Part shown: positions 17,501 to 28,490 of the stretch, one piece after another
Layout of the letters: every line of letters begins with the position of its first letter
How positions within the stretch are numbered: the stretch's first letter is position 1
From: Pseudoscleropodium purum
Taxonomy: Eukaryota; Streptophyta; Bryopsida; Hypnales; Brachytheciaceae
Assembly: GCA_963969395.1 (NCBI GenBank)
Contig: OZ017804.1
Coordinates: 16,802,001-16,866,000, forward strand
Direction of reading: 5' to 3'
DNA: 64,000 nucleotides
Translations under genes and position numbers: made by a program
Notes under the pieces: model-generated
What the model was told of the DNA's origin: nothing
Database searches by the model: none
The model's input: the letters and a program-made list of their open reading frames with translations, nothing else

Positions 17501-19876
17501 AAAAAATACATGTGTAGATATGGATCTATTTGCACAAACATGCATTATTTAACCTCAAGAAGCTTCAAACTTGATCACCTCTAATATATCTTATCCTCTC
17601 TATTTCACAATAAAGAAAGGACTCTATCCCAAATTTGCTAAACATAGGACATGTAGGAGAATTAATCTACATATTTTTTTCAATGTTGTAGAATCCATAA
17701 TGGGGCACAAAAGACAAGTGATTATTGTGCAACCACTAAAAAATTTAGTCACCAATTATACATGAAAAATTCACCTAGCCGAATCACAAGGACACTATTT
17801 GGTTGCAACAGCAAATTCTTATTTGTCCCACCAGTCTTGTCCTCCAACCAACCTCCAGTCTCTCAATGATCCAAAGCAAAACGAATTTCCATTATTCTAA
17901 TAAACTGAAATAAGCTTATTCGTGGAAGAAAAAGTAGTTTGGGCGGAGTTGTTGTCCCTAGCAAAATGGCAATTTCTGTTATGCCAAAGAAAACTGCAGA
18001 AAGAATCCAGATATGTAATTGAAGTATGCACAAAAAATTGTAATTCTTGACTATACATGCACAGCACCTGAAGGGAGAAGTTCTACCTTCGTTAGAAGTT
18101 AGAAAACATGGCTGAACTGGTTACTCGGACAATTTGAGGTGAAGCTGCTCATTTACAATCCAGAGAAAACCAGGTCATCAAACGGATGCAATCCACAAAC
18201 ACGAACACACAATTAAACCATTGCCACGAGAAATTTCCATTGCTCCACGAAAAAACTTTGCCATAAGCTGGGTCCCGACACCGTCACGCCAGAAGAGCAA
18301 GAAACAGGCAGAGGATCAGTTCAGATGCTAATCAGTCAGCAGGCCACCACTCGGGCTTCACCAGCGCATAGGAGAATGCGCGACACAATCTGTACAATCC
18401 ATAAGTCGGTAGGAACAGCCAAGGAGGTGCGAAAGAGCGCCGCATAGAAATTTCGGTGCAACCAAGGCTGCAGCAAGGAACGCCAGGGGAAGCCCTGTAA
18501 CCACACTCCCCACTGTCGTAGTGCGGGCACCAGTGAAAACTCCAGCAGCAGCAATGGCTCTTCTTGATGGCTCGGTAGAGCAGCTTCGGTTGGGCATGCT
18601 TTAAAAGTTGGAGTGCAAGCTTTTCCTGCTCGCAATACTGCAACCAGAAGCCAGGATTCCAAAGTTCCATACCACCCAATTACAGGTGACTGTACCTGTA
18701 ACAGTTGTTTCTTCGAGATGCCATAGGACATGGGGGGCCTTCATCAAAACGTCCAACAAGGCGCTCAAACATCGACCCTGCATGTGAGGGTTGTAGCTTC
18801 TGTCGATGCAAGCCTCCTCCCCTTTGATCCAGAGTCAACAAATACTCAATTGATCGAAGAACTTGACTATGTCCACTCCCTCCTCTCTGCCATACAAAAG
18901 GCCAGATTTCATATGCACTTGAAAGCAGAGTAAAACGTTATCTGCAGTAAAAAATTCCTACAACCGTAAAATACAACAGTGAAAGAACAATCCAACGCGG
19001 ATTCAAATAGCTTACTACAGCTACCCGGAGGAAGGGTGGTTGTGCCGCTATTGCACTACTCCAACATTTTGGTCCAGTCATGAGGTTCCCACATCTTAGC
19101 AAAATCTTTAGCCAACTTTTCTTGGTCCCTTCTCGACAACGCCTGAGCGTGAAAATCCTCTTCTTCAATTTCTAACATTCCTTCCAGTACAACCCTGCCG
19201 AAGTCCGCCTTGAATTTACTCTCGTCATCAATCACATGAGCATACCCTCCGTTCATCCCAAACTCCACATGGAAATACGGAAAGTTCTTGGGCACGGAGG
19301 AACGTAATCCTCTTGTCCTAGTGTCTATAAGCCTTTTCGCATTATGTTGAGACCACTCACTCTCTGCTTCATCGATAGCCTGCATTGAATTCACAACATC
19401 GAATTAAAATATATAAAAGTTACAATAAGGGCAAGAACATCCAAAGTGCCTTCCAAAAGTAAAACCAGCACACGTGAACCCTGAAGCACCCTGAAGTGCA
19501 TGTTCTAGACTATGAAGAGAATCGGAAAAAGCAGAAACAATGCATTTTGCGCCTCTTGATCTAGTCAATTCACACTTGATCAAATATCAATATCCAAATT
19601 ATTCTCCAAGATGTTGATCATAATACAACTTCACAAAACTCCAAATCGAGGGATGAGTTTGGGCACAAGGATTTAAAATCTGACCTTTTTGAAGTAGAGA
19701 GGAGCATCCTTTGCGAAGGAAGTTGGAATGGGGATACATTCCACAACGCAATGGCGCTTCTGGCGTGCAAGGTGCATGGCTGTCTCCAAGAATATAGCTT
19801 CCTTCTTCTGCTCAGCAAACATGCGCACCAGACATTTCTTGAAATTACGAAGCTCCTCCCAAGTGTCATCATCAAC
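17501..19876 (-). repeat. Left arm of a 2376-bp inverted repeat, apparently without mismatches
   Basis: Paired bases obey a constant coordinate sum (left + right = 45739) across the whole arm, so there are no indels. Every stretch compared by eye was identical, and open frames of the two arms are identical in several reading frames. The first mismatches are at 17500/28239 and 19877/25862. The arm carries the last part of CWF19L2 exon 6, intron 6, exon 7 and about 1.5 kb of downstream DNA without a recognisable gene. Confidence 0.95.
19056..19876 (-). pseudogene. Truncated second copy of the CWF19L2 3' end
   Basis: Identical to the end of the CWF19L2 gene at 25863-26683: the last 192 nt of exon 6 (19876-19685), the intron and the terminal exon (19379-19056). 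It encodes roughly the final 170 residues with an unbroken frame. It lacks a promoter, a start and the N-terminal 630 residues. Upstream in the same frame a TGA occurs within the junction segment at 19877-20000. It lies 122 bp behind the DNAJC17 stop codon on the same strand, so DNAJC17 read-through transcripts would contain CWF19L2 sense sequence. Probably non-functional, though it could serve as alternative 3' UTR. Confidence 0.85.
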
Positions 19877-19997
19877 TGAAGAATTATCAGTGGGAGGATT
19901 ATCTGTCTCTTCGGAGACCTCTCCGCCTTGCGCTCCTCATCGCGTCCCTTCCGTTGCTCGAGGAGCGTCGTTAGTGTTTTTTCTAGTTCTGTCGCTT
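19877..19997 (-). other. Junction segment made of diverged CWF19L2-like pieces
   Basis: Read on the minus strand, the segment between the DNAJC17 stop and the perfect arm resembles three places in the CWF19L2 gene. About 50 nt match exon 5 near 24330-24380 (GACAGAACTAGAAAAA; shared peptide DAPRA). About 45 nt match the start of exon 2 at 23134 (GGACGCGATGAGGAGCGCAA identical). About 23 nt match intron 2 near 23576 (CCTCCCACTGATAATTC). The order does not follow the gene, and similarity is only about 75-90 percent, unlike the adjacent perfect arm. Confidence 0.6.
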
Positions 19998-21133
19998 TTA
20001 GCTTGCACTAGCTTCAGGGAGGAGAGGTACTACCAGCAGAGGATTAGAGTACTCTCCACAGACATTCTCCGTGGCTTTGACTGCTGCCTGCTTAGTTACC
20101 ATGACTATTAACGCAGAGCGCTTCTTGCGAGACTTCCCTGACCTAACCACCAAATCCTCTACAACACCGAATTCTTCAAAAATTTGTTTTAGTTCAGTTG
20201 CCGAGTAATCTCCAGCGCCTCCCTCAAGGCACGTCCACGAAACTTTAAGTGTCCTCTCTGCATGCGAAGCATCTACATCAGAACTTTGCGGTGGAACCTC
20301 AACTCTCTCCGAAGGAACCGTCCCGAAATCGAAAATCGGAGGGTCAGAATCTTGTTCGCGAGCATCAACACCAGCAGAATTTCCCTGATCGAAAGACGGA
20401 GGTCCACTGAATTGTCGACCGCGCTTCTTGGATATTCTTGCAATCTCAGCTTTCAATCGCCTACTCACATCCTCCTCTTGAGATTTGACCTTTTTCTCCC
20501 TTTCATATGCTTTCTCTTTCTCAGCTAAATCCCGCATCATCTTCTGACGCTTCTCACTCTGCCTGCTTTCCTTCTGCACCCGCTCCTTTCGAACCCGTTG
20601 TAATTCATCATACGAAGCTCGAGCTTTCTCATCACTTAGTATATCATATGCCTTCTGCAACTTCTGAAACTCAAGAGCTGCATCCAAAACATCAAAGGCA
20701 AATTATTAGAACAATAATCCTCAATATTTGCACCACATAAACACAAACACGAAACCTAAAATTGGCGAAAAGTTACATCGACACACCAATTCTATACTAT
20801 AGCTACTACGACGGGAGTTTTTAGGGTTTAGGGTTATATAAAAGAGGTCTCAGAAAAATCCGATCAAGTCACTCGAATATCCGATGGATTTCAACAGCCT
20901 GCTTTCAATCCCAAACCTAACTCAATAGGAGGAGAAAACACAGGCTGAATCGAATAATCAATAATCTCCAAAAATAACAGAAAAGAAAGAAACGCACCAG
21001 CAACAGGATCATCGCCACGCTTGTCAGGATGAAGCTCCAGAGCTCGCTTGCGATACGCCTTCCTAATGAGCGCGTGTAACACCTGCGGCCCGGCCTCTGC
21101 CAGGCGCAACACGGCGTACAAATCCTCTTCCAT
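19998..21133 (-). CDS. DNAJC17: DNAJC17-like J-domain and RRM splicing co-chaperone, 2 exons, 271 aa
   Basis: Nuclear J-domain protein associated with the spliceosome in other eukaryotes (family knowledge). Exons 21133-20998 and 20677-19998 join into an 816-nt frame. Residues 1-70 are a J domain with the HPD motif at 35-37 (ALELHPDKRGDDP) and the helix LQKAYDILSDEKARASYDEL. A long basic and acidic coiled-coil-like stretch follows (VRKERVQKESRQSEKRQKM). The C-terminal part is an RRM-like fold (LKVSWTCLEGGAGDYSATEL, ELKQIFEEFGVVEDLVV, ending NPLLVVPL). The protein stops soon after the RRM; vertebrate DNAJC17 has a longer tail. The stop lies right at the edge of the CWF19L2-like junction segment, so the original C-terminus may have been altered by the duplication. 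The gene is head-to-head with CWF19L2. Confidence 0.88.
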
Positions 21134-22988
21134 CTCCTCACCAAACGACGACGCTGCACTGGGAAGAACAAGCTAGAAAATGAACTCCCTTTGCCACCCC
21201 TCGGCACTAAGTCCCAGAAGCTTCTGCCAGCCCGCTGCCCACCTCCTTGTCCACCCGCCAGCACATACCCGCTCACCCGGTTCTCAACCGGGCGAAGCAA
21301 GCTCGTGCACCGCGCTCCGACGATGCTCCCCGTTGCATGCTCCCTCCCCGGCATTGCTGTCTGTTTCACAATATTGAAATCGCAAATTGATAGCAATCGA
21401 AAGTCGAAACCCTAGAATCCGCCGTCAAAAGCAACTGAGGAGCAGTTCGGTGCACTGTTATCGCGATTCAGGTTAGGGTTTACTGCGCGGTTGGTTAATT
21501 TGCTTTGTTGTTGTTTTTTCAAGGTTTTGTGCTGCAATTTGCTGGACTATGGTTATCTTCTGTTTGAGATCGAGTATGAAGTTGAAATGATTATCCTTTC
21601 TTAGCGTTTGAGTTTGTTTAGACAGGTCGCTGAGCTGGTTTAGAGAGCCTGTCAATTTGGAAGGTCGCTCTTTAAGCTTGTGCATGTCCGACTTTTTGCT
21701 GTCGTTTTCTGTGGCTAATTTCGGACCCGTGCGCACTAATCATAAGAAAATGAGTGTAATTTCTTAATTTCCTATATCACCTGCAAGAACACCGTCGTCT
21801 AAACCCTGACATCCCAAATGCAGTATTAATTTGAAAATATATAATCCATGCCTGCCCCGAACAATCTGCCCGGCGAGGAAACCCTGAACCGGAGTCTCTT
21901 CCAACAACAATTGGCTTTCGCACGTTCCTTTCCATTCACCTATAGCAGTTTCATCAACACTAGTTGCGCCAGTGTTGTAAGCTTTCCGCACCTCTTTGCT
22001 CTCATTTACTCGCTGCTTGTAGCGATCGTGTCCGAATTGCAACAATTTAAAGTGTATTGATATCAATTCATCAGATTCACGAAACTTTCAAATTCGATTT
22101 TAGTTTTGCATGGAAATTGAGCCTAGGGTTTCGTGAAATTATGGTTGAGGACTGTGTTATGACAGCTCTCGGTCTGGAATTAGGTGGATGGTTCCATTGA
22201 GCCGCGGCGAACTAGGTTGATTTCATTGTTGGATCCGAATTCTCGAGAGGTTGGCGCGATGAGATGTGACTGTGGAAGCGGTATATTGTCTCTTATGTAG
22301 GGAGAATTAATCTAACGGCTATTAGGAAGGGATGAACTGGCTCAAATCTCACTGTTCGGCATCTTTTGAAGAATTTTTGGCAACTCTGAGATTTATTTTT
22401 CGTTTTACCTCTCACTATGTGCAGGGTTTAATCGCGATTCTTGCAGTCTCCTGTTAATGTCTGCATCTGCTGCGTTCAGGATCGGCGATTGTGTGAGAAT
22501 CGGGAAACAAAATATTTATTGGCCAAATTAGGATAGGATTCGTCCCCGTTTAGGGCACTTCTGGTTTTTGTGGCAACAGCAATTTGGACTCATCGTGCCA
22601 GCTTTAGGGTGTTGCATTTCCTCAACAAAGTAAGCATGCACACTAAGCCAATTTTGGTCGTCTCCAGTTGAAGGCACGGGTCGCAATCAGGTATCTCTCC
22701 CTGACATTGTTTTCCAAATGCAACATGGTCATAATCTTGCAATCAATACTCTAGTTTACATATAATATGCTACCCTTGATGGTGCTTTCGCTTTCTCGTG
22801 CATCTAAGTTGTTTGTTGGATCTCCTTCATGTTTGCATGCTTGCTTGTTGGCATCCGGTGTCCCCTTGTTGTGATTCGTTTGAAGGTGAAGCGGATTGGT
22901 AACCCTAAGAATTAAGATTGGGTTTCGTTTGGGGCATTCTAATGGGACATTCAAAAGACCTTGTTCGCAGTCAGGCGCGTCGGACGCT
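21134..22988. promoter_or_regulatory. Divergent promoter region between DNAJC17 and CWF19L2
   Basis: 1.85 kb separates the two divergent start codons. Telobox-type motifs occur in both orientations: AAACCCTAGAA near 21408, TTAGGGTTTA near 21475 and CTAGGGTTTCG near 22123. These are typical of plant housekeeping promoters. No open frame in the region resembles a known protein. Transcription starts cannot be placed from sequence alone, and a 5' UTR intron is possible. Confidence 0.55.
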
Positions 22989-25900
22989 ATGTTGGGAAGC
23001 GTGCGCTTTATTCCCAGGGACGAACTGCTTGCCACTGCTGCCGATGTAAGTTTACTTCCTCTCAACTCATGTGTAAATTTCTCGATCTGCATGGTGTAAG
23101 GGAACTCACCTTTGTACTACATTGGTGGTATAGGGACGCGATGAGGAGCGCAAGGAGGAAAGGACTTCGAAGAAACGGAAGCATGGATTGAAGGGAGATA
23201 AGTATGATCGTAAAGGAAAATCAAAGCACAGTAAAGACGAGAAGCGGAAGCATGGGTTGAAAGATGAACACAAGAGAAAAACAAAGCACAAGCACATGGA
23301 TGAAGTAGAAGAAGAGAAGGAGTATAGCAGTGACGAGAGCAACAAGTCATCCGAGGACTCAGGTATTTTCGTTTTGATTTTTTATTAAGTTATTTTGTCG
23401 TTGTTGAGTTGTTTATATCTAGGGTTGATGATCTAATGACAAGTTATAGTCGTTAGTAAAAAACCCAATTCCAGAACCTGTTTTAGAAAACCTAGTCTAT
23501 TGTATTAGGCCTGGCATTACAATGGGCAGGGTTTAACGCACTCAAGTGTAAGGGAGGGTACGGTTTGTGGTAGCCCTCCCACTGACAATTCCTTAGTATT
23601 AATGTTTCCTTTGTAATATCCGACTGCAGAGGATCTTGCTAGCAAGAAGGCAAGTCGTGGATTGCAAGAGAGTAAGAGAAAAGAAGCAGGTTTAGAATGG
23701 ATGAGCATTGCACCCGAACGACCACCCGCTCCGAAACAGGATGATGCACTACGTCTTGAACCAGAGGTAGGCTCCCCGGTTTAAGGCCAATTTACACCTA
23801 TTCTCCATCCTTTTTGAGGTTTGTTGCTTGGCCTCGGGTATGGTCTGGGGCTCATTTTGTTCATCTTTTTTTTTCTTTTTTTTGTGTCTCCTTCAGAAAC
23901 CAGTCAGCAACATTAAAGAACTCAATCCCTACTGGAAAAACGATGGCAAAGGATTGCCCTCTGAAGAAGCAAAGGGAGGTTTGCGTGCAGGAGGTCCTGG
24001 GAGGTTGCCGCCACCTCCAGGTGTTGGTGATGGAGGTGCAAGTTGGCGAATGAAAGCATTGAAAAGAGCACAAGAGCAAGCTGCACGAGAGGGGAAAAAG
24101 CTGGACGAGGTTTGTGTTCAAGTTTTGTGTGATGATTTAATGTGTGGGGGCAAAATAGGACTAGCCAAATATTTCTAGCGTAATATGCTTGATGCTCGAC
24201 ATGTTCTTTGAAGAATTGACTGGATATTGAATTTCGCAGGTTGTTGAGGAGCGATGGGGATCGTTAGCCTCATTGACCAACAGCGTCTCAGTCCAAAGGG
24301 CAGCGCATGCAAATGCACACATGCACGCTAAGAGAGACAGAACGAGAAAAACCACGGACGATGCTCCTCGAGCTTCGGAAGTGAGGAAAGAAGAAGAAGA
24401 CAACGAAGGAGAGGATACCGATGACAAGAGAATAAGAACAGGGAGTAGAGATTATTTGAAAGATGTCAAAGCCAAAGATAATCGCATGAGAGAACCTCAG
24501 GTAGACCGAAAATTGTCATGGAGAAATAAAGGAAGCATTAGACCTGAAGATGCTGCTGTACTAAAGGCTGCCGCTCAAACGTACAACAAATTCAACAACG
24601 ATGGAACTTTCTTGAAGAGCTTGGATTCTTCCATGCCTCAGGACGAGTCGAACGCTTCAACTCGCGTCTCAACTGTCACGAGCACTTTTACTACTAGTGT
24701 AGAAACCACTAGGACTGTGAAGGAGGGTGTTGCCAAGTCTGACACTAGTGCTCGTGTAGCTACTATTTCAAAGTCGGTCACAAGAGTGGAAGCTCACAAG
24801 GATGCAAACGCGACTGGTTCATATGAGGTCGAAAATTCTGCAATTACTGAGCCTGTTGCAAAACTGGATGCTCCCAATGCGGGTCTGAATAATGACATGG
24901 GACCACCATCTACGAGAGTGGTTGGTGCTGAGCGAAAGAGTGAAGGCAGTGTTGTGCAGGTGCAGAACTTAAGTAGTAATCAAATTGCCGCAAAAGTGAT
25001 GCAGTTGCGGCTACGAGGCAAACATAAAGAAGCAGACGAGCTTCAGGTATGAGGACAAATTATCTTCTGTCATTTTTGGCATTTGTTGATATGCAATGAA
25101 AACAATGTACCAACCAAGTGCCGTCAATTAGTTAAATCTTGAGTGTAGTTAGACCTTAAAATTCCTAAGTGTTCGGATATCTAATCCTAATTCCATTTAG
25201 CTTTGTGGCTCACTTGTTCGGTGCGGGCAGGGCCTAAGGATTATGTTTCCTTGTGTGGGACGAAATCGTAATTGAATGGAGTTTGTGGATCACAAGAGAC
25301 ACTTTATTCAGGCTTTTCAAAGAGAAGAATCTCTGTGCTAGGTTGATTTGTGGGTCTGCATTTATATTGTCGTTTAAAGCACTTGGGCAATTTGTTTTCG
25401 TGTCAGCAGAAGCAAGCTGCAAATGTACCTAGGGAGCGACCAGCTGACGGAGAAGAAGAAGAAGAAAAGCAGTCTACGTCTGGGCCGTCGCAAGTTCTGG
25501 CAAGACTTGAGGCTCTGGGAAAGAAGACTTTAGAATTGCGGAGGGAAAGCGCAGACAATGCAATGGCAGGAATGATAGGTCGGAACAAGACGTTTAAAGC
25601 AGAGGACGAGTATGACGATTTAGGTCCTCAAGCCGAGAAGAAGAAGAAGAAACCTGCAAAAGAACGCCCCACAGTTCAAAGTTACAATCGCATTCAAACC
25701 CAAGCGGAGCGCTGTCAATTATGTTTTGACAACGTACATAGACCCAAGCATCTGACGATGGCTATTGCGAACTTCACGTACCTAACCTTACCTCCAAGAC
25801 GACCTCTTGTAAACGGCCATTGCTACATAGTACCTATGCAACATGAGGGAGCTACGCGTAATGTTGATGATGACACTTGGGAGGAGCTTCGTAATTTCAA

Positions 25901-26683
25901 GAAATGTCTGGTGCGCATGTTTGCTGAGCAGAAGAAGGAAGCTATATTCTTGGAGACAGCCATGCACCTTGCACGCCAGAAGCGCCATTGCGTTGTGGAA
26001 TGTATCCCCATTCCAACTTCCTTCGCAAAGGATGCTCCTCTCTACTTCAAAAAGGTCAGATTTTAAATCCTTGTGCCCAAACTCATCCCTCGATTTGGAG
26101 TTTTGTGAAGTTGTATTATGATCAACATCTTGGAGAATAATTTGGATATTGATATTTGATCAAGTGTGAATTGACTAGATCAAGAGGCGCAAAATGCATT
26201 GTTTCTGCTTTTTCCGATTCTCTTCATAGTCTAGAACATGCACTTCAGGGTGCTTCAGGGTTCACGTGTGCTGGTTTTACTTTTGGAAGGCACTTTGGAT
26301 GTTCTTGCCCTTATTGTAACTTTTATATATTTTAATTCGATGTTGTGAATTCAATGCAGGCTATCGATGAAGCAGAGAGTGAGTGGTCTCAACATAATGC
26401 GAAAAGGCTTATAGACACTAGGACAAGAGGATTACGTTCCTCCGTGCCCAAGAACTTTCCGTATTTCCATGTGGAGTTTGGGATGAACGGAGGGTATGCT
26501 CATGTGATTGATGACGAGAGTAAATTCAAGGCGGACTTCGGCAGGGTTGTACTGGAAGGAATGTTAGAAATTGAAGAAGAGGATTTTCACGCTCAGGCGT
26601 TGTCGAGAAGGGACCAAGAAAAGTTGGCTAAAGATTTTGCTAAGATGTGGGAACCTCATGACTGGACCAAAATGTTGGAGTAG
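22989..26683 (+). CDS. CWF19L2: CWF19-like protein 2 (CWF19L2), 7 exons, 803 aa
   Basis: Spliceosome-associated protein of the CwfJ/Cwf19/Drn1 family, linked to late spliceosomes and lariat turnover in other organisms. Exons: 22989-23045, 23134-23362, 23630-23766, 23897-24109, 24240-25046, 25410-26054, 26360-26683; 2412 nt, one open frame. The N-terminus MLGSVRFIPRD is the family start. Then come a Lys/Arg/Asp/Glu-rich region, LEWMSIAPERPP, and KELNPYWKNDG with a Gly/Pro loop (GRLPPPPGVGDGG). From about residue 580 the HIT-like CwfJ C-terminal domain 1 appears (CQLCFDNVHRPKHLTMAI, NGHCYIVPMQH). Domain 2 follows (YFHVEFGMNGGYAHVIDDE), ending near MWEPHDWTKMLE. Exon 6 from 25863 onward, plus exon 7, lie in the right arm of the inverted repeat and are duplicated at 19056-19876. 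The full-length reading frame makes this the functional copy. The exon 6 acceptor could also be 3 nt earlier. Confidence 0.93.
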
Positions 26684-28238
26684 TGCAATAGCGGCACAAC
26701 CACCCTTCCTCCGGGTAGCTGTAGTAAGCTATTTGAATCCGCGTTGGATTGTTCTTTCACTGTTGTATTTTACGGTTGTAGGAATTTTTTACTGCAGATA
26801 ACGTTTTACTCTGCTTTCAAGTGCATATGAAATCTGGCCTTTTGTATGGCAGAGAGGAGGGAGTGGACATAGTCAAGTTCTTCGATCAATTGAGTATTTG
26901 TTGACTCTGGATCAAAGGGGAGGAGGCTTGCATCGACAGAAGCTACAACCCTCACATGCAGGGTCGATGTTTGAGCGCCTTGTTGGACGTTTTGATGAAG
27001 GCCCCCCATGTCCTATGGCATCTCGAAGAAACAACTGTTACAGGTACAGTCACCTGTAATTGGGTGGTATGGAACTTTGGAATCCTGGCTTCTGGTTGCA
27101 GTATTGCGAGCAGGAAAAGCTTGCACTCCAACTTTTAAAGCATGCCCAACCGAAGCTGCTCTACCGAGCCATCAAGAAGAGCCATTGCTGCTGCTGGAGT
27201 TTTCACTGGTGCCCGCACTACGACAGTGGGGAGTGTGGTTACAGGGCTTCCCCTGGCGTTCCTTGCTGCAGCCTTGGTTGCACCGAAATTTCTATGCGGC
27301 GCTCTTTCGCACCTCCTTGGCTGTTCCTACCGACTTATGGATTGTACAGATTGTGTCGCGCATTCTCCTATGCGCTGGTGAAGCCCGAGTGGTGGCCTGC
27401 TGACTGATTAGCATCTGAACTGATCCTCTGCCTGTTTCTTGCTCTTCTGGCGTGACGGTGTCGGGACCCAGCTTATGGCAAAGTTTTTTCGTGGAGCAAT
27501 GGAAATTTCTCGTGGCAATGGTTTAATTGTGTGTTCGTGTTTGTGGATTGCATCCGTTTGATGACCTGGTTTTCTCTGGATTGTAAATGAGCAGCTTCAC
27601 CTCAAATTGTCCGAGTAACCAGTTCAGCCATGTTTTCTAACTTCTAACGAAGGTAGAACTTCTCCCTTCAGGTGCTGTGCATGTATAGTCAAGAATTACA
27701 ATTTTTTGTGCATACTTCAATTACATATCTGGATTCTTTCTGCAGTTTTCTTTGGCATAACAGAAATTGCCATTTTGCTAGGGACAACAACTCCGCCCAA
27801 ACTACTTTTTCTTCCACGAATAAGCTTATTTCAGTTTATTAGAATAATGGAAATTCGTTTTGCTTTGGATCATTGAGAGACTGGAGGTTGGTTGGAGGAC
27901 AAGACTGGTGGGACAAATAAGAATTTGCTGTTGCAACCAAATAGTGTCCTTGTGATTCGGCTAGGTGAATTTTTCATGTATAATTGGTGACTAAATTTTT
28001 TAGTGGTTGCACAATAATCACTTGTCTTTTGTGCCCCATTATGGATTCTACAACATTGAAAAAAATATGTAGATTAATTCTCCTACATGTCCTATGTTTA
28101 GCAAATTTGGGATAGAGTCCTTTCTTTATTGTGAAATAGAGAGGATAAGATATATTAGAGGTGATCAAGTTTGAAGCTTCTTGAGGTTAAATAATGCATG
28201 TTTGTGCAAATAGATCCATATCTACACATGTATTTTTT
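25863..28238 (+). repeat. Right arm of the 2376-bp inverted repeat
   Basis: Reverse-complement partner of 17501-19876, with 5986 bp between the arms. It starts inside CWF19L2 exon 6 (GTTGATGATGACACTTGG) and ends at an A/T-rich stretch beside the gypsy element. 26684-28238 has no recognisable gene; its open frames (for example 27008-27403) show no family features and are probably 3' UTR and flank. Confidence 0.95.
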
Positions 28239-28381
28239 CGTAGTTGTAACAAATGTTTATATATTGTAGCCCTATTTGTACATAGTATATTTGTAAATGG
28301 AACATGGGACATGACATTGCTTGACATTTTGGGATGTTTAGTAGGTGAATCTTTAATTTTGTCTTGTAGTTAGGAATGAGG
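28239..28381. repeat. Outer diverged flank of the right inverted-repeat arm
   Basis: Homologous in reverse complement to 17394-17500, with mismatches and about 50 extra bases next to the perfect arm. It stops where the gypsy element's tandem repeat begins. Confidence 0.72.
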
Positions 28382-28490
28382 CAAACATATGGTGCGATAG
28401 GGCAAACGATATGGGCAAACATATGGTGTACTAATTGTACGATAGGGCAAACAATAGGGCAGATGATAGGGCAAACATATGGTGCACTAA
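28382..28490 (+). repeat. Short tandem repeat at the truncated 5' end of the gypsy element
   Basis: The string GGGCAAACATATGGTGYACT with following AATTGTA occurs at about 28412 and 28472, with a partial copy at 28382, separated by AT-rich variants of GATAGGGCAAAC. The unit is about 60 bp. Its last part encodes the beginning of the first zinc knuckle (WCTNC), so the repeat arose from the gag coding sequence itself. Confidence 0.65.

Noticed and set aside
18332..18731. Several 80-130 codon open frames duplicated at 27008-27407
   Set aside because: They occur in both arms only because the DNA is duplicated. They overlap each other in different frames and show no domain or splice support; probably 3' UTR and flank of CWF19L2.
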